64,000 nucleotides of DNA from Megalobrama amblycephala (Eukaryota > Chordata > Actinopteri > Cypriniformes > Xenocyprididae), in the NCBI RefSeq assembly GCF_018812025.1, contig NC_063049.1:41243503-41307502 (forward strand). Direction: 5' to 3'. Of the stretch, positions 47,474 through 59,600 are shown piece by piece. Each line of letters starts with the position of its first letter. The first letter of the stretch is position 1. A program made the translations under genes and the position numbers. The notes under the pieces were generated by a model. That model made no database searches. It saw only the letters and a list, made by a program, of their open reading frames with translations, and was not told where the DNA came from.

Positions 47474-50400
47474 GTGAGGCAGAGAGCTACAGTTACACTG
47501 AGCAAAAAAAAATTGCAGTAGGATTCTGAAATTGCTAATAAATTTCACAAATAATTACAAAGAAATGGAAAGTAACACACCATCTTTTTTTAATGTGTAT
47601 ATTAAACTCTTGTAGGTGAAGAAGTTTACACAATTATCAATCATTAGCAGGGCTCGACATTTACTTTTTTGCTCACCAGCCACTGTGGATAGTGGTTTTC
47701 CAAAGTTACTAGCCACTCAGCATTTTCACTGGCCACAATTTTGACATTAATATCATGGGGAAAAACTGCCATATAGATATTTTTAATTTTATCTCATAAT
47801 TTGTCATTAGGCTGCTGTCACTTTAAGACCTGATGCACGGATCCATTATACTGTTACACATGCGTTTTCTTTCTCAACTGTTTATGTTCACTTAAAACAT
47901 AACTGACTGTTTACATGAATACTTAGCATTTTTTACATTATTTTGTGTGTATTTGATTGTTTAACCAAGAAAAGCAGCGAAAAATAACTGAATTTAGTAC
48001 TGAGAGGTGGATTTATGTGTGCGCACTTTGGGTGTGAGTACAAAATCTGCAGGAATGAGTACAATTATGTGCAATAAGCCGAAATTCAAGTCCTGTAACA
48101 CCAACAATATTCATCCGGAGCAAATGAAACAAGTGAGTAAGGCGGGTTTGTGTGTCAACTCGCTGTCAGAAAGATGAGAGAGAGAGAGAGAGAGAAAGCC
48201 CAGCTGGTATTGTGTCTCTCTTCTGTGGAAAATCAGCATTGGAAGCATTTCAGATATTTCAGTATATATATGTATTGAAAAATCAATATTTTTGACAACA
48301 CTATTGTATAGTATTGTGTAGTTTATAGTGTATAGTGTAGTTTATTATTTTAGATGCCTTTTTAAAAGACTACAGCTGACAAATGTATATATTATATATA
48401 CAATTGGTGGGTGTTAATGTCAAGCCCTGATCATTAGCATTATTACTGACTGAATATTTACAAGAATGAGAGCCTAGTTTTAAAAATAGAAAGGCTGGCA
48501 GGTCAAAAAAATACATTATTTTTTTTTCTTTATTTTTTTTACTCACCCTCAAAACATTCTGAACAATCACACGGCAACATTTCATAGTGACCACATGACA
48601 AGCTTAAAAAATTAGCAAAGAAATATAAAAATTAGTCCATATAACTATTTTGTTAAAATTTTTTGGTGAACTGTTCCTTTAAAACTAATGACAATTGGCA
48701 CAAAACATTTTTCACATTACTTTAAAGCACTGAATTGTGGGTATATGAGGAGGAAGATGGGAAATACCGTTTCCCAGAGAATGTCTCCAGGGAAAACGCT
48801 AGCTTGAAATTGGTTGCAGAAAATAGAAAATGGCCCTTTGAAAGGAAAATTCATCACTGAGATTTGATATTGATCGTCATCACACTGTCTGAAGGGGGCT
48901 TGAGAAAATATCCATCATCGCAGTAAACGTAAAACATCTGGCCTCATGCCGCTAACCATTAAGAAGCTGAAGCGCACATGAGCCGGCGTTTGACTTCATA
49001 ATAAGACATTCAAGAGCAGTTCACCTGAAAAGCATCAGTCATCATTTCTAGAAAGATGCATTTCTGACACATCCAGACTTTGGGAAGCTGCTTTCAATCT
49101 ACCTAAATTGTTGTCCAAAACACCATTGTGTTTCTGAGTGGATCTCACAAAACCTGTCAAGAACATGTCCGGGTCATATTTCACAATTAATTTGAAAGAT
49201 AAAAGTAAGAAATTATATTTTGCATAAAAACTGAATCCTGTTTTAGAACTTTTTTGCATTCAGACATTGCTTTCATAATATTACCTAATTACAACAATGA
49301 GAATCACTATTGAGAATAATGAGAATTACAAAGAAAATCCAAATGTGGAACATTTAGGAACTGGAAACTTTTTATGTGTTTTGGCCATTCATTTACAAGA
49401 CAACTGTGTTTTGGGGGCCTAAAAACGATTTTTGAACATTTTGGGGGTCGTTTTTGAAAACGATACTATTATCGCCACCGTGTAAACTACAAAAACTTGT
49501 GAAAATGGTGACGTCATGCGTATTATGTAGTGATATCGCCAACTACTTGTCTGGCATGCATTTTTTGTCATTTTATAGTGTTTTTAGTCGTTTTCACGGA
49601 TCTGTGTGAATGGGGACCGTTTTGACAAAGTTGTCGCCTGTACGTGAAAAAATGCAAAGGAAAAACATTTCCATTTTTAGTACATCATTGTTGGGTAAAT
49701 ATACCTTTGAGCCCAAAGAATACTTCACTATTTACTCGTTCACGAGGGTCAGCGTCAGAAGAGTATGTACGTATTGTACGTACACGGCCGGATTTTTGTA
49801 AACTTTGTACGTGCAAGTCACACATGCGCATTTAATTTTTTTGCAATAATTAATTTAACCACAAGGTGGCAACCGAGCCCTGGGGGCATCAATAGTCAAA
49901 GAAAACCTGCCTAAACAGAACAGGGCCCTGTCCCAAATGGCAGCCTAAACACTTGTGGTCTTCCTAAGAGTCCGCACTTTCGTGACATAATTCCGCTTTC
50001 ACTGTCAGGAAGATTTCACTAGTGCGGGCTTGGCAAAAGTGTACATCGAGAGAGGCCATCGACTGCAAAGGGGGCGCTCGCGAGCACCCTTCTGAGACCT
50101 AAAATTGACAAATGGGACACACTACTAACACACGTGCATGCGGCAGCCATTGTAAGTCCACTAGACCGAAAGTGCATATGAAGTGTGCCATTCGGGACAG
50201 GGCCCAGACCGGAACTCATGCAAGCTACAGCGACAATGGAGGCCTATATAGACGAGAGACTGTATTCTTTCATGCTAGAGTTCGCACAAAGATATTTTCG
50301 TGGGTTGTAACTCATGGTGAGAGACTGCTCAAAACTATGCAGCTATGGTTGGGTATGCATAAAAAAAAAAAAAAAAAAAAAGGGTTTTAGATGCCTTACA

Positions 50401-53400
50401 GGGATGGGAATTTAGGTGGAAAATATACTTGAATGTCATAACTATAAGACCACAGTGCAAAAATGTGCATTTTTCTAAAACGGGCACCTATTTTTTTTTT
50501 GCTGAATACATTTTTATTATTTTCCCCCCTTTCATTTTAGGGGTGAAATGTGACCTCCGGATATTTTTGTGTTTGTTTTGAGACTTACATTTCCATATTA
50601 CAAAAACATCCTTAAATAGGGACTGTCATGTAAAATTTAAATTGCTTTTCAAGTAATTTCTTTTTTTTTCTCAACCAATCACCCACAACCTAATTCTTCT
50701 TCAACACTGAGAAACTTTCCAGATGAGGTAGGGACAGGGTAACTTTTTTCCTGTCATAAAGCAAACAATAAGCCATAAAAAAGTGACCACTTCTAAAATA
50801 AATACGGATCAATTACGAACCAATAAACCAAGCTTTTCTGTGAGAGGTTGCTTTAGGAAGGCAGTTTTCTCCACCATGTCAATCATTTCTGATGATCTTC
50901 ATCACTTTCCCCTCTTTAAATTTGAGCTCTCGTCACCTCTCTGAGGTCTTTTATGTTTTGTGACGCTCATCCACTTTGATTCCGTCATTAAAAAATAATT
51001 AGAAGTTTATGTGCACCAGATGTCTGCGGATGACCCACAGTGCAGCGAGTCCCAGAGGACGTCCGTTTCCTCCTTTAGAAAGTGCTGCTCTTTCGGCACA
51101 GCTTCAGAGAGAGGTTACGTCTACATTAAGATGTGAAATGTAGCTCATAATCGTAAATTACTGACATTCAAATCAACCTGCTGAGGTGAATTCCTTGAAC
51201 TATTTTTAGCAAAGGAAACACGATGAAAAGCCAGTGACTGTTAGATGCAAACCCTTTGGTGGCATACACATATTCATATTCATATACCTTCATTCACTAA
51301 TGTTCAAAATTTTGAGGTCAGTAAGTTATTTTAATGTTTTTAAAAGAAGTTCCTTTTGCTCACCAAGGCTGCATTTTTTTAATGAAAAAAAAAAAAAATT
51401 CTCATGTGTTAAGCAGCACGTTTGAGCTTCTGCAAGAATCAATGAGGTTTATTCTCGTGTTACGCAGCACGTTTGAGCTTCTGCAAGAATCAATGAGGTT
51501 CATTCTCGTGTTACGCAGCACGTTTGAGCTTCCTGAAGAACCATTGAGGTTCATTCTCGTGTTACGCAGCACGTTTGGGCTTCCTGAAGAACCATTGAGG
51601 TTCATTCTCGTGTTACGCAGCACGTTTGAGCTTCCGCAAGAACCATTGAGGTTCATTCTCGTGTTACGCAGCACGTTTGAGCTTCCGCAAGAACCATTGA
51701 GGTTCATTCTCGTGTTACGCAGCACGTTTGAGCTTCCGCAAGAACCATTGAGGTTCATTCTCGTGTTACGCATCACGTTTGAGCTTCAACAAGAACCAAT
51801 GAGGTTCATTCTCGTGTTACGCAGCACGTTTGAGCTTCCTGAAGAACCATTGAGGTTCATTCTCGAGTTACGCAGCACGTTTGAGCTTCCGCAAGAACCA
51901 TTGAGGTTCATTCTCTTGTTACGCAGCACGTTTGAGCTTCCGCAAGAACCAATGAGGTTCATTCTCGTGTTACGCAGCACGTTTGAGCTTCAACAAGAAC
52001 CAATGAGGTTCATTCTCGTGTTACGCAGCACGTTTGAGCTTCCGCAAGAACCATTGAGGTTCATTCTCGTGTTACGCAGCACGTTTGAGCTTCCGCAAGA
52101 ACCAATGAGGTTCATTCTCGTGTTACGCAGCACGTTTGAGCTTCAACAAGAACCAATGAGGTTCATTCTCGTGTTACACAGCACGTTTGAGCTTCAACAA
52201 GAACCATTGAGGTTCATTCTCGTGTTACGCAGCACGTTTGAGCTTCCGCAAGAACCAATGAGGTTCATTCTCGTGTTACGCAGCACGTTTGAGCTTCCGC
52301 AAGAACCAATGAGGTTCATTCTCGTGTTACGCAGCACGTTTGAGCTTCCGCAAGAACCAATGAGGATCATTCTCATGTTACGCAGCACGTTTGATCTTCA
52401 GCAAGAATTAATGAGTTTCATCCTCTGGTTTGTTCTCGCGCATCAAGCACTTTCGGTTGAGCTTCTGTTTATGTACGCTGATCAATGTTTATATGTGAAT
52501 AAAAGCCTAAATTCAATCTGTTCAGCATATAAAGTGATCGTGTCTCTTCAGAAAATTTTGACTAAACTGCTCAATTCATATGGATTCGTTTTATGATCTC
52601 TTTATGAACTTTTTAAAGCGACAACATGGTAGTTGCTTAGCTGTCAATGGAGGAACAGAATCAGCTCAGATTTTAAAAATTAAAACATTTAAAAATTAAA
52701 AAATGTCTTCATTTGTGTTCCAAAGATAAACGAAGGTCTTACAGGTTTGGAACGACATGAGGGTTAGTAATTAATGACAGAATTTTTCATTTGTGGGTGA
52801 ACTATCCCTTTAATTGTCAGGAAAATAATGCCACAGTGCAAAAATATTTTCAAAAACAGGCCTTTCTTTATGCACAATAGATTGTATTACTTTTTTCCCC
52901 TTTCAGTTTAAGGGTTAAATATAATCAGGACTCTCATCTAAAATTGAAATTGCTTTTCAAGTCATTTTCTCAACCAATCAGCCGCCACCTAATTCTTCTT
53001 CAACACTGAGCCCCTGCGCTCAGAAAGCTCTGTTTGCAGTAGAAGCTCTCTGTTCCAGTTCTGCTGGAGTTCCTGAGTCAGACTAGGTTAAGTGCAGTGC
53101 ACACACTCATGTGTGTGTGTAATGTATTCTGCTGGTGGTTCTGGGCGGGGGACCGGCAGCAGCAGATGGTTCTTATTTGTCCTGTTTGTGTCAGACATGA
53201 AGGGAGCTGTGGGAGAGAGTATCAGGGAAACTCCACTCTTGTGGAGGCCAAAACTGGGGATATTTATACAGGCTATATTTACCATCCCCCTTTAAATGGC
53301 CAAACAATAGGAGCCAGAGGCGTGCAGAGGACTGTAGGACCACTAGAGGCGCAGAGGAGAACGTCTTACTTGTACAGCTGTGTGATGTACTCTTTTACAA

Positions 53401-56400
53401 AACATTTTTCATAATATGCTATTAAAAGTGACAGGCAGTGAGATCAGCTAAGCCATCTTAAACCAGCAAACTGCTCTTTTCTTTTTTCTTTTCTCAAGTT
53501 AAAAATAATCAGGCATGCTTTTGACACTGTTTTCATTTCACTTTTAGTGTGAAAGGGCCTTTATTTGCCAAAAATTATTAAAAAACAAGCAAGCCCAGCC
53601 CAAATGAGAAAAAGAAAAAGTAACGTAACACATTACTTTCCACAAAAAGTAACTAAGTAATGCAATTAGATGTAAGTGCAAAATTGTAATGCATTACTTT
53701 TAAAAGTAACTTTCCCCAACACTGAAAACAAGTGCCATGCAAATTAATTGTTAAATCAGAATTCAGTTCAAAAGCACTGATTTATGTAAAGGAATCAGAC
53801 TTTTGAACATCAAACAAAATCAAATGTATTGATAATATTTAATCCATTACTCACCCCTATTTCCTAGTCCTCAAATCACTCAGACATGCTGCGGCTGTTA
53901 CAGGAAAGATGCATATCAGTGTCTTTCAAATTGAATAACCCAGCTGTAATTTTATTTACCTTTAATTTAATATCTTTTTAGCATCCTCGATACTGAAGCG
54001 AGAGAAGAGGATGAGGACGAGGAGGGTGCACTTTGAGAAGGTGACGGTGTATTACTTCAGCCGGAGGCAGGGATTCACCAGCGTGCCCAGCCAGGGTGGC
54101 AGTACGCTGGGCATGTCCAGCAGGCACAGCTGCGTGCGGCAGTACACGCTGGGAGAGTTCGCCATGGAGCAGGAGAAAATCCACAGAGACATGCTCCGAG
54201 ACCACTTGAAAGAGGAGAAACTCAACTCTATCCGGCTGCGGGTACGCAAGAAAAGATACTTTTGTTATGGCTATATTTCTGTGCTGTAAACTCAAATAAG
54301 TTGGCAAAACTCAAAAAATGTGAGGTAATCAGTTACATCAAAATATTTGAAGTTAAGGAATTCAAAGCAGAACTAACAGGTTTTTATTTTGTGCTCATAC
54401 ATTTTAATTGCTCTCAACTTGAAATGTTTGAATAAGCCAGTTAATACACTTTAACTACATTAACTTAAAATTATCATTTAATCTCAACTTAAATATTTTA
54501 TTAGTGGAAACTTATAACTAGCTAACTGAATAAATGCTAACATGCTAGCGTTTGCATGGCATAGCACTTGCTGAATGAGTACAGTATTATAAATAATTTA
54601 AAGGGGTGGTTGATTATGATTTCACTTTTTTAACTTTAGTTAGTGTGTAATGTTGCTGTTTGAGCATAAACAACATCTGCAAAGTTACAACGCTCAAAGT
54701 TCAATGCAAATGGAGATATTTTCTTTTAAAGAATTCTCTGTTTAAGGACTACAACAAGCTTCTTCCCAGGTTAGTGACATCACAAACACTAAAATTTACA
54801 TAAACCCCGCCCCTGAGAACATGCAACAAAGGGGGTGAGTCCATGTTGAGCTGCTTTAGAGAAGAAGAAGAGTTGTTGTATTAGAATGATGTTATAATGC
54901 CGTCATTTTACACCCAACTGCTTCACAAACGAGGGTCAATTCAATGCTGGATTTGCACAAAAGATGAACATGACGGCATATATTCTCCAGCTTTGTTGTT
55001 GTTGAGCTGTTAAAGCTCCGCCCTCTTCTGGAAAGGGGGGCCAGGTGCAGCAGCTCATTTGCATTTAAAGGTACACACAATAATCACACCCAAATAGGGT
55101 CAAATTTGACAAGCTATAATAAATGATCTGTGGGGTATTTTGAGCTGAAACTTCAGAGTCACATTCTGGGGACACCAGAGACTTATATTACATCTTGTAA
55201 AAGATGCATAATAGGTCTCCTTTAATATACCTGCTCTCAAACCAAGCTGCATGATCCACTTATCACCATGATGGTAACCCTCCCAAAAAAAAAAAAAAAA
55301 AAAAAATTAGTGCAACGAAACTCTAAACATTACTATATCTCCCACTTAACATTAATCTTAAAACATCAAATAACACTTCATTTTAGCATTTACTCTCCCT
55401 TTCCAAGTGCCATGGGCAAAGCATGCTGGGAAATAGAAATCTTAGCCCAGATTCAGTTAAATTTAAGATCATCTAACTTAAAAGAGCTTAAAACTCAAAT
55501 CAACGAAAGTGTCAGTTCTGTGAACTCAAAAGAGAAAGTTCTAAATACTCATAAAAGTTAATTTGACTGAACTGAGCTAATTTGCTTATTTTAATTTCGC
55601 CCTTCTCAAACCAATTAATTATTTTGAGCATTAGAGATTACGGTCTTCAAAATTTGCCCTTTTGTATTCTCCTCAGTTGACGAAGAACGGCTCGATGGAG
55701 TCCGACGAGGCCAACGCTCTCACGCTGGACGACATCTCTGACGACGACCTGGACATTGATAACACAGAGGTGGACGAATACTTCTTCCTTCAGCCTCTGA
55801 CCACTAAGAAGCGGCGCGCTCTACTGCGCTCATCCGGCGTCAAGAAGATCGACGTGGAGGAGAAACACGAGCTACGAGCCATCAGGGTGTCCAGGGAAGA
55901 CTGCGGCTGTGACTGCAGACTCTTCTGTGACCCTGAGACCTGCACATGCAGCCTCGCCGGCATCAAGTGTCAGGTATGATGAGCAAACACACATATTACA
56001 CATAAAACATGTTACCACTGCTGAGGAATTTTAGTTCTAGTTACTTACTTATGTAAAAATAGTAATAATAGTTGAATAAATTATTATTTTAAGTTAATCA
56101 TGAAATATTAATTTATAAAATACATCAACTTATGTTGTGGAGAAAAGTCATCTAGAGCTCAAAAGGCAGAGTTCTAGAAGTCAAAATAAGACTTTATTGA
56201 ACAAAACAACAAAGCCGAGACACCTGCAAGACATCTGACCATCTCACTCGCAAATCACACTGTTATACAGTTTTAACCATGACCTCATTTGCAGGTGCTC
56301 TCCTCCTTTTCTCTTCCTGGAATCTCCCCAACACTTTTGCCACAGTTGCTTCATTAATTGGCTATCTTCTTCTCTTTGTAAGGGTGGCCAACTGCCAACC

Positions 56401-56649
56401 AGTCAAAAACATATTTTATTGTCCCACAAAGTGTTCTTGCCTCATTATTTTTATTAAGAGACCATGGTGAAGGCCAGGTGAACCAAAAGAGCAACATACT
56501 ATCAGTGCAGATGGCAACTGCAAGCAACTTCAGTTAAAATCCCATGTGACTTCTCTCAGTCATGTAGGTCATGAGGCCTTCAAAACACATCTGGCTTTCA
56601 AACTATTTCTACAATTGTTTTCTATAGGATAAATAAAATATTTCATCAC

Positions 56650-56699
<50 letters not shown>

Positions 56700-59600
56700 A
56701 TATGTGTATTGCTTTAAAGGGTTAGTTCACCCAAAAATGAAAATTCTGTCATTAATTACTAGATAATTAACACTTTCAGATGCCCAGAAAGCTACTAAAG
56801 ACATATTTAAAACAGTTCATGTGACTACAGTGGTTCAACCTTAATGTGGTGAAGCGATGAGAATACTTTTTGTGCACCAAAAAAACAAAACAATGACTTT
56901 ATTGAACAATATCTAGTGATGGGCGATTTCAAAACACTGCTTCATGAAGCTTTACGAATCTTTTGTTTCGAATCAGTGGTTCAGAGCGCATATCAAACTG
57001 CCAGAGTCACGCCCCCCAGTGGTGAACCATTGAAATTTCAAAACACTTATGACGTAACGAAGCCTCGTTTACTGAAATCACGTGACTTTGGCAGTTTGAT
57101 ACACGCTCCGAACCACTGATTCAAAATAAGTTTCGTAAATTTTCGAAGCTTCATGAAGCAGTGTTTTGAAATCGCCCATCACTAGATATTGTTGAATAAA
57201 GTCACTATTTTATTTATTTGGTGCACAAAAAGTATTCTCGTCGCTTCATAACATTAAGGTTGAACCACTGTAGTCACATGAACTGTTTTAAATATGTCTT
57301 TAGTAGCTTTCTGGGCATTGAAAGTTTTAATTATGTTGCTGTCAATGCAGGCCTCACTGAGCCATCGGATTTTATCAAAAATATCTTAATTTGTGTTCTG
57401 AAGATGAATGAAGGTCTTACAGGTGTGGAACGACATGAGGGTGAGTAATTAATGACAGAATTTTCATTTTTGGGTTAACTAACCCTTTAAGGAAATGCTG
57501 CCTATTTTATGACTTATGAAAAAAAAAATTAATTGTAACATTTACATTTTACAAATATTATATAATTTTATATACAGTATGTACCATTAACATTCAAAAA
57601 GTAATATTATTATTTTTAAATAAATACATTTACTTTACATTAAGGCCCGGTTTCACAGACAGGGCTTGGACTAAGCCAGGATTTAGGCCTTAGTTCAATT
57701 AGGGTATTATTGGTGTGCATCTCGAGACAGAACAATGGCACTGACATATGTAAGTTGTGAGGCCTTCAAAACACATCTGGCTTTCAAACTATTACTACAA
57801 TTGTTTTCTATAGGATAAATAAAATATTCAGTGGCACTTACATATTTTAAGATATGTCAGTAAGTTGCTTTCAGTTAAAACAGCTCAAACATGCATTTTA
57901 GTCTAGGACTAGCTTAAGCCTTGTCTGTGAAACCGGGGGTATGATTCTTTTGCATTGTGACATTATTTCCATTACTGGAATGCATACATTTTACGTTTGA
58001 TTTTTAGTGATGATTCTAATTTGATTCTCATGAATGTACTCATATTTTTACACTATATCTATTTTGCAATATGTTTTGTTTAATCAGTATGAAGAAAAAT
58101 ACCACCATGATGTATAAACATTTTACATGTAAATATTCTATATTATATTATTTTTATATTTGCTAATAATATTTATTTCAAATATTCAGAATTTTTATTG
58201 TGTTATATTTTTACATTTTTAAAATGATACATTTAATTATTATTAATATTTATTTTATTATTTTATTTATTGTTAATTAATATACTTTAAGGTATTGATT
58301 AATACCTTATTAATCAATACCTGAAAGTATATTAATTAATTAATTAATAAATAATAATACTTTTTTGCAGAACGGTAATGACAAATATAGGTAAAATGTG
58401 CGTAATTGTTATAAAAATGATGCAAAACAACCTTTAATTGTCATTAAAATGGGCTTCATCAAGCTTTTTTTTTCTTTTTTTTTTGAGGTGAACTATGACC
58501 CCACATCAGGTTTTGTTGCGAGTCCCCCTTCCCCATACTGTAGTAAAGCAAAGCCCATCAAAGAAATCTAACATAGCAGACTAACAAGCAAAAATGAGTA
58601 AGATGTCTAAAGATAAAGTTTAATGGAGGTATGCCCTGTTCAAACTGATTAAGATGTTAGACAGCAGACGTAGATACAACTGGTTACATTTTACGCGGTA
58701 CATCTAGTCTTCAGAAGAGAGAGGAGCTTTATTTAGATCATTCCTGCTGTGTGTAATTCAAACCATCCTAAACTGGCCTGTGCTCAAGTGTTCTTGAATG
58801 TCCACAGGTGGACCGTATGTCATTCCCATGTGGCTGCACAAAAGAGGGCTGCAGCAACGCAGCCGGCAGGATCGAGTTTAACCCCATCCGAGTGCGGACT
58901 CACTTCCTGCACACCATCATGAAGCTGGAACTCGAGAAGAGCCGTGAGCAGCAGCAGAATTCCGGAGCCACGGCGGCGGCCGGCAACGGATTCCACGGCG
59001 ACCCGAACGGTCACTGCAGCCCCTTGGCGACGGGCCAGCATTCACTGGAATACGCGATCCCGGATACAGTCCCGCAGACCACAATCATGCATCTGCAGGC
59101 TGGCGACGACATAGACGAAGCCTTGGACGAAGAGGAGGAGGAGGAAGAGGAAGACGAGGATGATGAAGAGGAGGAAGAGGAAGATGACGAAGATGAGGAG
59201 AACGAAGATGACGAGGATGAGAGCAGCAGTCTATGCAGTCTGTCCGACTCCAGCACACAGAGTTTGGCGAATAGCGACTCTGAGGAGGAAGACGACGAGG
59301 ACGAGGACGATGACAAGACCGTGGAGTTTGACACGGGATTGGCCAATAGCGAGGTGGCTCCGCCCCCCTCCGTGATGTGTTACTCAGAGAATACGGTCGC
59401 GTCGGACAACCAAACGAACGGCAACTCCTACTTCATCAACTCCACCGCGGAGTACTACCCGATGGAAAACGCTACTCCGCCCGTACTTTTAGCCTCCGCC
59501 AACCAATCAAATGAGCCCTACATAGGGGACACGGCCTCCTATCAAGACAGAGTCAATGACTCCAGTAGGGTCATGTCTCAGGGTCCCTTCAATGTGACCG

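Larger units (their letters stand above)
47474..53981 (+). other. csrnp3: csrnp3 intron 1
   Basis: A 6508-bp GT-AG intron. It holds a dispersed repeat (49395-49690), a palindromic element (49922-50205), a pair of duplicated segments (50440-50725 and 52825-53010), a 51-bp minisatellite (51405-52430) and a hAT-type fragment ending at 53724. A (GA)n run lies at 48178-48196 and an A-run at 50360-50380. 48720-49020 and 53020-53420 show no repeat that I recognise. Confidence 0.85.
54242..55676 (+). other. csrnp3: csrnp3 intron 2
   Basis: A 1435-bp GT-AG intron. Nearly half is a TTAA-flanked mobile element (54602-55221). An A-run lies at 55285-55307. Nothing else stands out. Confidence 0.9.
55974..58807 (+). 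other. csrnp3: csrnp3 intron 3
   Basis: A 2834-bp GT-AG intron containing a (CA)n microsatellite (56653-56692), a TTAA-flanked foldback element (56718-57486), a palindromic element (57645-57942) and a short AT-rich hairpin (58262-58336). An 80-bp segment near 56568-56650 is repeated at 57755-57835 inside the palindromic element. Confidence 0.9.

Noticed and set aside
51405..52430. 420-residue repeat protein as a real gene
   Set aside because: The 51-bp period keeps frames open on both strands; it lies in a csrnp3 intron, has no splice or promoter support, and resembles no known protein.
59011..59346. Poly-serine protein on the minus strand
   Set aside because: It is the complement of GAG/GAC codons in the acidic run of csrnp3 exon 4.
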